In this document: positions 51,538 to 61,842 of the stretch, piece by piece
How positions within the stretch are numbered: the stretch's first letter is position 1
How the letters are laid out: every line of letters begins with the position of its first letter
Assembly: GCF_018140925.1 (NCBI RefSeq)
Contig: NZ_CP073315.1
Coordinates: forward strand, 1,426,001-1,490,000
From: Psychrobacillus sp. INOP01
Lineage (GTDB): Bacteria > Bacillota > Bacilli > Bacillales_A > Planococcaceae
Direction: 5' to 3'
DNA: 64,000 bases
The notes under the pieces: generated by a model
Seen by the model: only the letters and a program-made list of their open reading frames with translations
Told to the model about the DNA's origin: nothing
The model's database searches: none
Position numbers and translations under genes: made by a program

Positions 51538-53067
51538 TTAAATTAGACCATTAATTTTTTTCTCTCCTTCATAATCCACAGGTATTTCATCACCACTAGG
51601 AAATCTAAGGAGTTTTTTTACTATCCAAGCTTTTTTATCCCCTATGCCATTCCTTCTACTGTCATAGCACTCTATACGATAAGGTGTTCTTTTTTTTCCA
51701 AGCTCTCTGTTTATTGGCACTATAGTTTTAACAAAACCATTGGAACTCTTAAAATCTAAAATCTCAGCAAACTCATTTTTGGCTTCTTTATTTTCGATGA
51801 CAATCGATTCTTTATAATATTTATCAAGTAGTTCTCTAGCCTTTTTATTAAGGTACCTATCATGCAAAATACTATCTGTCTTATTGAATAATTCTTCAAT
51901 GTATTCCATATAACCACTTGGCTTGGATTTAATGTCTTCAATAATTTGCTTTTTATATAAAATATTTTTGTAAGCTAAATCATTTATCCTTAATTCATAT
52001 GTACCATTTCCTAAAGGTTCATAATAAACTATTTGAAATTCATCAGCATTTCGATAATAATTTTGAGCGTATGCATTTTCTCCATTTTCTTTTAGGAAAG
52101 TTACATGCTGTAATTGATTGGTTAAGCGTTTAGAATCATTACCTAATATGCTAGAAGTTCGATTCCTTAATAAGAGTTTCACATGGTCATCTTCATTTTC
52201 TAATCTTTTTCTACCTAAGCATTGAATCAAAGTTTCAATGTCTCCAATATCTGCAACTATACAGTCTAAGTCATCATCAAAAATACTTACTCCTGCATCT
52301 AGCGTTTGAGTAGTAAATAAGAATAGGTCATCAAATTTTTGACTACTTAGAAGTTTTACTTTCTTGTCTTTATCCATTTTAGGAGCAAAATTAGTGTTTC
52401 CCTCGCTACATACAAACATGCTAATTTCTTTAAATTGTTTATAGACTTCATAGCTCTTCTTCGCTGAATCCATAAAAATAATGGATTTAATATTATTTTG
52501 AACTAAGTAGTCTAACCTCTTAGATAACTCTTCTTCAGTAATATAGAACTCCAAACTTTTAATGAAGTCATACGAAATTTCTATTTCATAATTTATTACA
52601 TCAATTTTTAAACTCTCTTTAATATATTGTTTAATAAAATAGTTTGTTGCACTCATTAATACAATCGTTGCTTGTTCTCTATGAGCAAGTAGTGCATCCA
52701 AAGCCACATCAGTATATTTATTGAAATTAGAATCATTAGAAAAGTAATGGTACTCATCACAAACAATATAATGATATTTGGTTAAATCTATTGGTTGTTT
52801 CTCTAAGATTTTTCTTTGTAATTCTTGATAAAGCATTAGTTCTATAAAATCATCTTTATTTTCCGATTTTAGTTTTACTTCAAACTGTCTTAATGTATTT
52901 GCTCGGTGAACTAAAAACAATATTTTCACTTTTTTACTCTTTGCTAAATTATATAATTCATTTTTGATGAATTGGCTTTTCCCTTTGCCTGTTCCAGCCG
53001 TTATTGTTACTAAGTCCCCCAACTTCCATGATATATATTCATTTCCAATCTTCTCAGCTACATACAT
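51538..53067 (-). CDS. Superfamily 2 helicase-like ATPase
   Basis: A 509-residue protein with helicase motifs: Walker A TITAGTGKGKSQFI (motif I, about 22-35), motif Ia LFLVHRANTLRQF, Walker B VCDEYHYF (DEYH, about 107-114), motif III LMSATNYF, and in the second domain FTTQTLDAGVSIFDDDL (motif V) and QCLGRKRLE (motif VI). These fit DEAD/DEAH-type helicases found in phages and mobile elements. No nuclease domain is seen. It lies between the integrase and the unknown genes of the island and may support element replication or defence. A good AAAGGAGC precedes the ATG. Confidence 0.78.
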   Translation of the reverse strand: MYVAEKIGNEYISWKLGDLVTITAGTGKGKSQFIKNELYNLAKSKKVKILFLVHRANTLRQFEVKLKSENKDDFIELMLYQELQRKILEKQPIDLTKYHYIVCDEYHYFSNDSNFNKYTDVALDALLAHREQATIVLMSATNYFIKQYIKESLKIDVINYEIEISYDFIKSLEFYITEEELSKRLDYLVQNNIKSIIFMDSAKKSYEVYKQFKEISMFVCSEGNTNFAPKMDKDKKVKLLSSQKFDDLFLFTTQTLDAGVSIFDDDLDCIVADIGDIETLIQCLGRKRLENEDDHVKLLLRNRTSSILGNDSKRLTNQLQHVTFLKENGENAYAQNYYRNADEFQIVYYEPLGNGTYELRINDLAYKNILYKKQIIEDIKSKPSGYMEYIEELFNKTDSILHDRYLNKKARELLDKYYKESIVIENKEAKNEFAEILDFKSSNGFVKTIVPINRELGKKRTPYRIECYDSRRNGIGDKKAWIVKKLLRFPSGDEIPVDYEGEKKINGLI

Positions 53068-53446
53068 TCAAAAAGCTCCTTTTTTCTTGTTAAAGTTGTT
53101 AATGAATTATAAATCCTTTAATCATTTCGTTATATATTGTCAATATCAATCTTCAATCTGAAAAGTTTTTATACTTCTATTAGTTCTAATAGTATGTATA
53201 AATCTATTAAAAAGCAACTAAAATAAGGTAAAAAGATATAAATAACTTCCAATAAGTGCTATAATTTAATTATAGCACTTAAATTTCTTAAATCTGTATA
53301 TAAAGCGTTACAAACAACATTGAATATCTATGGATTATATTGGTCAGTCCACTATATAGAAGGCTTAAAATTGATTCTAAAGGCTTCTGGAAGTTAGGTA
53401 TGAGATTAGCTCTGTAGGAACCACTGCTCTTTTGAGAAATATAAAA
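53068..53446. other. Gene-free stretch between helicase and integrase genes
   Basis: AT-rich DNA with no convincing frame. It holds the likely promoter of the helicase gene, and a palindrome AAGTGCTATAATTTAATTAT followed by AGCACTT lies near 53254-53281, which could be a regulator site. Confidence 0.4.
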
Positions 53447-53480
53447 AAGAACCCAATCTAGTGAAAGACTGGATTCTTAG
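53441..53480 (-). terminator. Terminator of the integrase gene
   Basis: AAGAACCCAATCT (53447-53459) pairs with AGACTGGATTCTT (53466-53478) with one mismatch, followed on the minus strand by six T residues. It lies about 65 bases after the integrase stop codon. Confidence 0.7.
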
Positions 53481-53542
53481 TATTCTTAAAAATGAGCTAT
53501 ATAGAGTGAAGTGAACTGATATTTACACTTGAACTCTTTACT

Positions 53543-54454
53543 CTATATATTTAAGTTATTCAATGGATTATGTTTATCATTCTGCTCTTTAAGTTCATTT
53601 CCCCACATCGCTACATATCGCATTGTGACATTGATATTTTTATGTCGCATCATCTTCTGAATTGCAAAGGCTGACATACCGCTCATGGCTAATCTATGGC
53701 AAAAAGAATGTCTAAAAGTATGAGCTGACACACGAACATCTTTAAAATTCATGTGATTCTGTAAGTTGTTAAACAGTTGTGTTATTGAGTTATCGGTCAT
53801 CTGTGTATTATCACGCTTCAAGAATACATATTCATTTCCTTGTCCAAAATGATTCTTACAAAAAACTTGGTACACTGAAAGTTCTTTGGCAAGCTTCTCA
53901 GTCATAAATACTGTTTCGTATTGACGATTTTTACCGTATACATTCATCGTTAAACTTGGCATATCAACGTCTGACCATTTTAGATTAATAACCTCTTTGC
54001 GACGCAACCCCGTTCCAAGTAACAGCATAATCAACAGATACCCACGATAACTAAAATAACTCTTCTCCTTGCGTCTTAAACTTCGATAGTAAGCTAACAT
54101 CTGATATATCTGTTCATCTGTAAAAACATCAATTTTTACATCTTCTTTTTGTAACTTTACTCTTCGCCCCATATTTTCACTTACTATTTTTTCTTCGATG
54201 AGGTAATTGAAGAATGCTCGGATTCTGAGAATCTTCGTATTAACAGTATTCGGTTTATTCCCTCTCTCTTGACAATCTAGCAAATAATTACGTACATGAT
54301 GATGACCAACCTCTTCAATGTTAATGACACCTTGTTCAAGACAATACTTAATAAACTGCCCTAAAGTCATCTCATAGTTCTTAATGTTTGTTTCGGTTGT
54401 GTTCTTAAACTTCCTGTCCGCTAAAAAGTCTTGATAAGCAAATTTTAAAAGCAT
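53543..54454 (-). CDS. Tyrosine recombinase (integrase) of the groEL island
   Basis: A 303-residue integrase with an N-terminal SAM-like DNA-binding domain (about 1-100) and the catalytic domain: Arg in LLGTGLRRKEVINLKW (about 151), HTFRHSFCHRL (His 245, Arg 248), MRHKN (His 271) and the nucleophile in VTMRYVAM (Tyr about 280). All active residues are present. It lies directly after groEL in the same direction, 95 bases from the groEL stop, as expected for an element that uses the 3' end of groEL as attachment site. The ATG follows a terminator hairpin whose arm contains GAGGTGG, its only apparent ribosome binding site. Confidence 0.92.
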   Translation of the reverse strand: MLLKFAYQDFLADRKFKNTTETNIKNYEMTLGQFIKYCLEQGVINIEEVGHHHVRNYLLDCQERGNKPNTVNTKILRIRAFFNYLIEEKIVSENMGRRVKLQKEDVKIDVFTDEQIYQMLAYYRSLRRKEKSYFSYRGYLLIMLLLGTGLRRKEVINLKWSDVDMPSLTMNVYGKNRQYETVFMTEKLAKELSVYQVFCKNHFGQGNEYVFLKRDNTQMTDNSITQLFNNLQNHMNFKDVRVSAHTFRHSFCHRLAMSGMSAFAIQKMMRHKNINVTMRYVAMWGNELKEQNDKHNPLNNLNI

Positions 54455-54491
54455 AAAAAATAACCACCTCTCTAATTATGAGAAGTGGTTA
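54455..54491 (-). terminator. Terminator after groEL, overlapping the integrase ribosome binding site
   Basis: AACCACCTCTC (54462-54472) pairs with GAGAAGTGGTT (54480-54490), followed on the minus strand by TATTTTTTATG, where the ATG is the integrase start. The downstream arm carries the only Shine-Dalgarno-like bases of the integrase. Confidence 0.7.
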
Positions 54492-54547
54492 TACCTTTAC
54501 TAATTAATTGTGATTTACACTACTTCACAGAAAGTGATGTAAAAAAG

Positions 54548-56183
<1,636 letters not shown>

Positions 56184-56218
56184 TTAGTTACCTCCTGAAT
56201 ATATTTTCCAAAGTTTTA

Positions 56219-56503
56219 TTAGCCAATGATAGCTAGAACATCGCTTTCGCGTAAAATTAAATAGTCATTGTTGTCATATTTCACTTCTGTACCTGAATAT
56301 TTAGAGAAGATGATACGGTCTCCCTCTTTTACGTCAAGTTCAACGCGAGTGCCGTTTTCAAGTACTCGTCCAGTTCCTGTAGCAACAACATTTCCTTCTT
56401 GCGGTTTTTCTTTAGCAGAGTCTGGAAGTACGATGCCAGATGCTGTTTTTTCCTCAGCTTCGATTAATTCGATTACGATACGATCACCTAATGGTCTTAA
56501 CAA
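56219..56503 (-). CDS. groES: Co-chaperonin GroES (10 kDa)
   Basis: A 94-residue GroES. The mobile loop is [20 protein letters not shown], and the conserved [17 protein letters not shown] lies near the end. The start codon is TTG (as in B. subtilis groES) with GGGAGGTAG about six bases upstream. It is first in the groES-groEL operon and is controlled by the CIRCE element upstream, so by HrcA. Confidence 0.97.
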   Translation of the reverse strand: MLRPLGDRIVIELIEAEEKTASGIVLPDSAKEKPQEGNVVATGTGRVLENGTRVELDVKEGDRIIFSKYSGTEVKYDNNDYLILRESDVLAIIG

Positions 56504-56541
56504 GTGAAACTACCTCCCTAAAATAGTAAAATATAATATTA

Positions 56542-56568
56542 TTAGCACTCTTACTCTTCGAGTGCTAA
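56542..56568 (-). promoter_or_regulatory. CIRCE operator (HrcA site)
   Basis: TTAGCACTC, nine bases, GAGTGCTAA: a perfect CIRCE inverted repeat, located between the promoter and groES. It gives heat-shock control through HrcA. Confidence 0.97.
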
Positions 56569-56578
56569 CCCACTTATA

Positions 56579-56607
56579 ATAATAATTAATCACAGAACAT
56601 TTTGCAA
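56579..56607 (-). promoter_or_regulatory. Sigma-A promoter of groESL
   Basis: On the minus strand TTGCAA (56602-56607) and TATTAT (56579-56584) are 17 bases apart, directly upstream of CIRCE, so the operator overlaps the transcription start. Confidence 0.75.
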
Positions 56608-56690
56608 GTGAGAAGCTATCTTTTTCTTTTATTTTCTATTTCCGATACAATAAGTGAAGAAGGTACATATAGAGAGGAATAAAAATTTTC

Positions 56691-57428
56691 ATGAAACAAC
56701 AAAAAACTGGTATCTACATTTTAATCATCTACTGTGTTATGCAATTATCAGGAGCTGTGCTTGTGCCAATCCTGCCGTCCCTTTATAAGTTATTAGAAGC
56801 AAGGGGCGTGGAAAATCCAGCAATTATTATTTCTGGTTGGTGGGTATTTCTTAGCATGGGAATCGCCACATTAATCACCCTGTTAATCATCCGAAAAGAC
56901 AATACATACTTGAAACCATTAAAGGGTAAGCCAAGTCCAACCCTTCAAACAATCGGTTGGGGAATTGCCGGTTTTTTTCTAGTATTTGTTGGCCAGGGTA
57001 TTGCAGCTAGTATTGAACTTAGATTTGGTGTTGATCCTGGATCAGAGAATACAACACAATTTATCGAAATTGCCCACGCCGTTCCTTTAGCTATTTTTTC
57101 TATCGTTATTTTTGCTCCTATATTAGAGGAGCTCATATTTCGACGCATCATTTTCGGAACTCTATTGCCAAAAACGAATTTCTTTGTAGCTGCTTCTGTC
57201 AGTGCAATTGTTTTCGGAATTATCCACTTTGACTTTACGCACATCCTACTATATGCGGTTTCTGGGTTTATATTCGCTTTTATCTATTACAAGACGAAGC
57301 GGATAATCGCATCTATTATTTCGCATATGCTATTAAATGGATTTGTTGTACTCGTTCAATTTTACGGAGAAGACATTCAACAGTTTTTTGAGCAATATTC
57401 AAACATGCAGTTAATATTTTTTCATTAA
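56691..57428 (+). CDS. CPBP family intramembrane metalloprotease
   Basis: A 245-residue membrane protein with about eight helices and the CPBP (Abi/CAAX-protease-like) motifs: LEELIFRRIIFG (EExxxR, about 143-154), FGIIHFDFTHILLY (His) and the final SHMLLNGF with His and Asn. In Bacilli members located next to groESL are common; roles range from membrane protein cleavage to unknown. It is divergent from groES. A weak GAGAGGAA precedes the ATG. Confidence 0.88.
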   Translation: MKQQKTGIYILIIYCVMQLSGAVLVPILPSLYKLLEARGVENPAIIISGWWVFLSMGIATLITLLIIRKDNTYLKPLKGKPSPTLQTIGWGIAGFFLVFVGQGIAASIELRFGVDPGSENTTQFIEIAHAVPLAIFSIVIFAPILEELIFRRIIFGTLLPKTNFFVAASVSAIVFGIIHFDFTHILLYAVSGFIFAFIYYKTKRIIASIISHMLLNGFVVLVQFYGEDIQQFFEQYSNMQLIFFH

Positions 57429-57429
57429 T

Positions 57430-57595
57430 TTATGTTGAATTTAACTATTGGCGGATTTTAACGTTGGCGGCAGCTCCTACGTAAAAGCGACGTGATTAGA
57501 CCCCGTAGTCAAACTTTAGCGCACTAGGAGGCTCAGCATTTCGCCCATGGAAAGCCTCCGCCATAAGCGAAGATCAACAGTGGATTTTAAAAGAG
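57430..57595. repeat. Intergenic repeat-like stretch with raised G+C
   Basis: The region has no frame and a higher G+C content. Complementary blocks GGCGG/CCGCC and AGGAGGC/GCCTCC suggest a structured dispersed repeat of the kind common in Planococcaceae. It resembles in style the stretch at 1260-1530. Confidence 0.35.
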
Positions 57596-57605
57596 TTTTT
57601 CATCA

Positions 57606-57648
57606 ATAAAAGCCTTTGACCTAATAGCATTGTGGTCAAAGGCTTTTT
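57606..57648. terminator. Bidirectional terminator between CPBP and rex
   Basis: AAAGCCTTTGACC and GGTCAAAGGCTTT form a perfect 13-bp stem with a 12-base loop, followed by T on the plus strand and preceded by A, so it can serve both convergent genes. Confidence 0.85.
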
Positions 57649-57651
57649 TTG

Positions 57652-58293
57652 TTATTCAGTAAGTTCGTTTCTTATTAAATAAATAAGGGTCTGCAATTCG
57701 ACAGAAAGATCGATTGTATGTACTCGGATAGCGTCGGTTGTTTGTAAACGAATGGGCGTAAAGTTTAATATTCCTTTAATCGAAGAAGCCTCCAATTGAT
57801 CAGCAACTTGCTGCGCAGATCGACTTGGCAATGTGAAAATGACTAGTTCAATTCCGTATTCATCTAACTTTTCGAGCATAACACTCGAATGATATACAGG
57901 AATATCACTTATTGTCGTTCCATCCACTGGAGCTTTTGTATCAAATGCCACAACAATTTTTGTATTGTGGTTTTTTTGGAAATTATATTTTAGAAAAGCA
58001 GTTCCCAAACTACCAACCCCAATGAGAGCCACATTCGCTGCCTCATCCTGGTCGAGTGTTTTACGGAAAAACTCAAGTAATGTTGGAACGTCATAACCGT
58101 AGCCTTTTTTTCCAAGCGCACCAAAATGAGAGAAGTCTCTTCGGATTGTAGCTGAATCTATTTTCATCGCTTCACTCAATTCCTGTGAAGAAACTCGTTT
58201 ATGTCCAGCATTATGAAAGCTTTGTAAAAATCTATAATATAAAGGTAGTCTTTTCGTAGTTGCTTGAGGAATTCTCGGTATTTCTGGTTTCAT
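57652..58293 (-). CDS. rex: Redox-sensing transcriptional repressor Rex
   Basis: A 213-residue Rex. The N-terminal winged helix includes [37 protein letters not shown], and the NADH-binding Rossmann fold follows with [14 protein letters not shown] and VVAFDTKA. It represses fermentation and alternative respiration genes when NADH is low. The ATG is preceded by AGGAGGAT. It is divergent from the ABC-F gene, the usual neighbour in B. subtilis (ydiF-ydiH region), so this gene order is conserved. Confidence 0.96.
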   Translation of the reverse strand: MKPEIPRIPQATTKRLPLYYRFLQSFHNAGHKRVSSQELSEAMKIDSATIRRDFSHFGALGKKGYGYDVPTLLEFFRKTLDQDEAANVALIGVGSLGTAFLKYNFQKNHNTKIVVAFDTKAPVDGTTISDIPVYHSSVMLEKLDEYGIELVIFTLPSRSAQQVADQLEASSIKGILNFTPIRLQTTDAIRVHTIDLSVELQTLIYLIRNELTE

Positions 58294-58423
58294 AAAAATC
58301 CTCCTAGTTTAGTCAAACAAATCGTTATTATCTTACTAGACATTTCTACCATTGTAAAGCTATGGCGTTGCAACAACAAGCCCTATCTATTACACTTAAG
58401 TTAGAATTGAGGTGCGAATAATT

Positions 58424-60355
58424 GTGATCGTTTTACAAGTCAATCAAATAACAAAATCCTTTAACGGCGAAGATATATTAACAAACGTAAAGCTAGAGGT
58501 TCAGGATCGTGACCGGGTTGCCCTTGTGGGTAGAAACGGTGCCGGAAAATCTACTTTACTTAAAATAATAGCAGGTGAAATGTCATACGATTCAGGCGAA
58601 ATCATTATGCCTAAAAATATTCGTCTTGGCTATTTAGAGCAACATGCAGGACTCGAATCCAAGCTGTCCATCTGGGGGGAAATGATGACGATCTTCAGTC
58701 ATCTTATTAACTCAGAAAAAGAGCTTCGTTCCTTAGAATCACAAATGGCAGACCCTTCTATATATGAAGATACTGAGGTTTATGCGAGAGTGGCAGCAAC
58801 GTATGATGAATTACAGCTGGCCTTTAATGAGGCTGGTGGTTATCGCTTCGAATCAGATATCCGCTCCATCTTACATGGCATGCAGTTTTTCCCAGATGAT
58901 TACGATAAGCCTGTCCAAGCATTATCAGGAGGGCAAAAAACGAGGCTAGCACTAGCTAAAATGCTTCTAAGCAAGCCAGACTTACTTATTCTCGATGAGC
59001 CTACCAACCATTTGGACATTCAAACGCTAAGTTTTTTAGAAAACTATTTGAAAAATTATAATGGCGCAGTTCTTATTGTGTCGCATGATCGATACTTTTT
59101 AGACCAGGTAGTCAACTTTGTGTACGAAGTATCTCGTCATAATGTAGCAAGATACGTTGGCAACTATAGCTCCTACTTAACGCAAAAAGCAAAAAACTAT
59201 GAGTTAGATAGAAAGAAGTATGAAAAACAGCAAGAGGAAAAAGCAAAGCTAGAGGATTTTGTCAGTAAAAACCTAGCACGTGCCTCTACTACTAAAATGG
59301 CCCAATCTAGACGTAAGGTTATCGAAAAGACAGATTGGATGGATTCACCAGATGGAGATGAAAAATCTGCCTCATTCGGGTTTACTATCGACCGTCCTAG
59401 TGGCAATGATGTGCTCCGTCTAGAGGAAATCGCAGTCGGTTATCCAAACAAGACCGTTTCATCTAATATATCGTTTTCTGTATACAAGCAGGATCGAATT
59501 GCACTCGTTGGACCAAATGGGGTCGGAAAATCGACTCTATTAAAAACAATTATGAAACAACTGGAGGCTGCTGGAGGGAAAATCCAGTACGGTACAAATG
59601 TCCAATTTGGATACTATGACCAAGAACAAGCAGCACTAACTGGCAATAAAACTGCATTACAAGAACTATGGGATGAATGGCCGTTGATGAATGAAAGAGA
59701 TGTCCGTACCGTATTAGGTCGTTTCTTGTTTACAGGGGATGATGTACAAAAAACGGTATCTACATTATCCGGTGGTGAAAAGGCAAGACTTGCTCTTGCA
59801 AAACTAATGCTTTTAAAAGCGAACACCCTTGTACTCGATGAGCCTACCAACCATCTAGACTTAGACAGTAAAGAGGTTCTTGAAAATGCATTGCTCGACT
59901 TTCCAGGGACTATCATATTCGTATCCCATGACCGATATTTCATCAACAGAATTGCAACAAAGGTTATTGAATTAGCAAGCGAAGATGCAACTCTATTCCT
60001 TGGAGATTATGACTATTACTTAGAGAAAAAAGAAGAAATGGAAGAGCTTGCTTTAGAAAATGCCGTAGTTGAAAATACGGTAGTTACGAAAGTGAACACA
60101 TCCACAATAGATAAAGAAGCAAAGAAAAAGGAACGCCAGCTTCGACGTCAGCTAGAGGAACTAGAAAGTCAGATTCCAACCGTTGATGCGGAAATTGCTT
60201 CGATTGAAGAAAAGCTATGTGACCCTGAAATTTTCCAAGATCACGAAGCTGTTCAACGATTGCAGCGTAATCTGGATGAGCTTAAAGAAAAACAAGATGA
60301 GTTGTCCAATGAATGGTTAGAATTACAGGAGCAACTAGAAGAAATAGCACCATAA
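58424..60355 (+). CDS. ydiF: ABC-F family ATPase, YdiF-like
   Basis: A 643-residue ABC-F protein with two ATPase domains: GRNGAGKST, LSGGQKTRLALAK, LLILDEPTNHLD; and GPNGVGKST, LSGGEKARLALAK, LVLDEPTNHLD. They are joined by the ABC-F linker (KAKNYELDRKKYEKQQEE) and followed by a C-terminal coiled coil. Such proteins act on the ribosome. The start is the GTG at 58424, giving MIVLQVNQITKSF, which fits the YdiF N-terminus; the GTG 12 bases earlier overlaps the ribosome binding site. It is divergent from rex. Confidence 0.93.
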   Translation: MIVLQVNQITKSFNGEDILTNVKLEVQDRDRVALVGRNGAGKSTLLKIIAGEMSYDSGEIIMPKNIRLGYLEQHAGLESKLSIWGEMMTIFSHLINSEKELRSLESQMADPSIYEDTEVYARVAATYDELQLAFNEAGGYRFESDIRSILHGMQFFPDDYDKPVQALSGGQKTRLALAKMLLSKPDLLILDEPTNHLDIQTLSFLENYLKNYNGAVLIVSHDRYFLDQVVNFVYEVSRHNVARYVGNYSSYLTQKAKNYELDRKKYEKQQEEKAKLEDFVSKNLARASTTKMAQSRRKVIEKTDWMDSPDGDEKSASFGFTIDRPSGNDVLRLEEIAVGYPNKTVSSNISFSVYKQDRIALVGPNGVGKSTLLKTIMKQLEAAGGKIQYGTNVQFGYYDQEQAALTGNKTALQELWDEWPLMNERDVRTVLGRFLFTGDDVQKTVSTLSGGEKARLALAKLMLLKANTLVLDEPTNHLDLDSKEVLENALLDFPGTIIFVSHDRYFINRIATKVIELASEDATLFLGDYDYYLEKKEEMEELALENAVVENTVVTKVNTSTIDKEAKKKERQLRRQLEELESQIPTVDAEIASIEEKLCDPEIFQDHEAVQRLQRNLDELKEKQDELSNEWLELQEQLEEIAP

Positions 60356-60404
60356 AGAAAAAAGGTAGTGAAACCAATTCGTTTGGCTTTACTACCTTTT
60401 CTAA
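60356..60404. terminator. Bidirectional terminator after the ABC-F gene
   Basis: AAAGGTAGTGAAACCAA pairs with TTTGGCTTTACTACCTTT with minor mismatches around a TTCG loop. A and T runs on either side allow use by both convergent genes. Confidence 0.75.
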
Positions 60405-60415
60405 TCCCTTTTATT

Positions 60416-60760
60416 TTACTCTTTTTCATTCCTATTTGTAGTTGATTCATTTATCCATATATCTAAAGACTTTTTTGAAAAGATATACTCCCCATATACT
60501 TTTGAATAAGGGAACATCATACCAGAAAATGAACCATAGTTATTCAAGTGTGTTTTTTCCTGACTAATAATTGCCTTGATCGATTTTTCACTTATTTTCA
60601 GATAATCAGATGCTTCCGATAATGATAAAACTTCATCAACAAATTGGTAATTCACAACTTCTACTTCCGAGTTCTGTTGATGCATAATCGCATTTCCTAT
60701 CCAAAAACCACTGAAAGCTATTGAAATAGCTAATATTACGATAGAATATTCCTTTTTCAT
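60416..60760 (-). CDS. Membrane-anchored helix-turn-helix protein
   Basis: A 114-residue protein with one N-terminal membrane helix (IVILAISIAFSGFWIGNAIM) and then a MerR/excisionase-type helix-turn-helix (LSLSEASDYLKISEKSIKAIISQE) followed by FSKKSLDIWINE, the usual end of such domains. A DNA-binding domain tethered to the membrane is unusual but known in Firmicutes. No target is known. It is convergent with the ABC-F gene. Confidence 0.65.
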   Translation of the reverse strand: MKKEYSIVILAISIAFSGFWIGNAIMHQQNSEVEVVNYQFVDEVLSLSEASDYLKISEKSIKAIISQEKTHLNNYGSFSGMMFPYSKVYGEYIFSKKSLDIWINESTTNRNEKE

Positions 60761-60827
60761 AAGTCACTTCCCCTTGATATTCGTGAATGTAGATGGACAT
60801 TACTTCTCCGCTTGAATCATGAAGCAA

Positions 60828-61316
60828 TCATTTACTTTTTGCTGAATCAGCAAGGCCACGTCCAATTACATTAGCAGATACCGGCTTCTCTCCTAATTCC
60901 CTTGCCCAAATGGATAATTGTCCGATATGGTGTATCTCATGTGCAATTACATGTCGAACAACTTCACCCCAAGTATCCTGTTCAATCCTTCCATCTGATA
61001 ACGTATCGTAAAGTATGCGACTTTCCATAGCATCATTCCAGTCGTTCACAAAGGGTTCGACTTCCAATCGAAATTCAGCGTCTAATTGCCGTACTTTTTC
61101 AAGCGTATTATAATTTTCAAAACTCTCCTGAAAGTCGGGCTTATCTTGCAAAATGCGAATCCAACTCCATTCCACATCAACTATATGAAATAAAGTTTCT
61201 AGAATACTTCCTACTCCACCTGTACGTTTGCATAACAGATCTTTTTCACTTAATCTCTCACACCATTGATACCATTCTTCCCTAACCATCCAATTATACT
61301 GAAAAAACATTTTCAC
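60828..61316 (-). CDS. DinB family protein
   Basis: A 162-residue four-helix DinB/YfiT-like protein. The metal-binding histidines are in LFHIVDVEWSWI (His about 48) and HVIAHEIHHIGQL (about His 132 and 136). Members include thiol-dependent S-transferases such as bacillithiol transferase-like proteins, but the substrate here is unknown. The start is a GTG at 61316 with AGGAGG seven bases upstream. Confidence 0.85.
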   Translation of the reverse strand: MKMFFQYNWMVREEWYQWCERLSEKDLLCKRTGGVGSILETLFHIVDVEWSWIRILQDKPDFQESFENYNTLEKVRQLDAEFRLEVEPFVNDWNDAMESRILYDTLSDGRIEQDTWGEVVRHVIAHEIHHIGQLSIWARELGEKPVSANVIGRGLADSAKSK

Positions 61317-61646
61317 TAAGTTTCCTCCTAAAAATAGAAAAATATTCTTTTATCTTATAGACCTTTTTTATTCAACCATTATTTATGGAATAATAGATTG
61401 GACCAGATTCAATTTCATAATAGAGTTTTGGTGAAATCCAAACAAAGTCGATTGCCGCTCCAGGTATTTTCTCACTTATTACTAAAATTCTACAAATTCA
61501 TTATTAATCCTTCTAATGCTCTAAATTTAGATTTGGTGTTATGTCGAATTGTATACATATATGTTGGTCAAGTACTATTTTGTTATAATTTTTCTCCACA
61601 TATTTATTCACATTAAAAAACTAGTTATATCAATCTATCAACAGCT
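61317..61646. other. Gene-free AT-rich stretch
   Basis: No convincing gene is seen between the DinB gene and the DnaA box cluster. A short plus-strand frame at 61398-61616 lacks a ribosome binding site and protein-like composition. Confidence 0.45.
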
Positions 61647-61762
61647 TTATCCACATTGTCCACAATTTTAAAAATATATTATCCACATAGATGTGTGTAA
61701 TTTTTATACTATATATAGTTTTTCACTAAGTTACACACATGTTATCCACAAATTGTGCATAA
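61647..61762. promoter_or_regulatory. Cluster of DnaA boxes
   Basis: Perfect DnaA boxes TTATCCACA occur at 61647-61655, 61679-61687 and 61742-61750, and TTATGCACA in reverse at 61754-61762. TTGTCCACA (61656-61664) and TTACACACA-like sites (reverse near 61692-61700 and forward near 61731) are close variants. Six or seven sites in 116 AT-rich bases, away from dnaA, fit a DnaA titration or regulatory cluster rather than chance. As I recall, a B. subtilis DnaA-box cluster lies at gcp (tsaD), the same place. Confidence 0.8.
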
Positions 61763-61802
61763 GTACGAATGTTCTCTATTGACAACTCCTAAATTACATG
61801 TT

Positions 61803-61841
61803 AAAAAATCCTCTTTTCTTGTCGAAGAAAAGAGGATTTCA
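61803..61841 (-). terminator. Terminator of the tsaB-rimI-tsaD operon
   Basis: AAATCCTCTTTTCTT (61806-61820) and AAGAAAAGAGGATTT (61825-61839) are fully complementary with a four-base loop, followed on the minus strand by T residues. Confidence 0.9.
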
Positions 61842-61842
61842 C

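Noticed and set aside
61647-61762. DnaA boxes considered as the chromosomal origin
   Set aside because: No dnaA, dnaN, rpmH or recF genes nearby, and neighbours are those of the rex-tsaD region.
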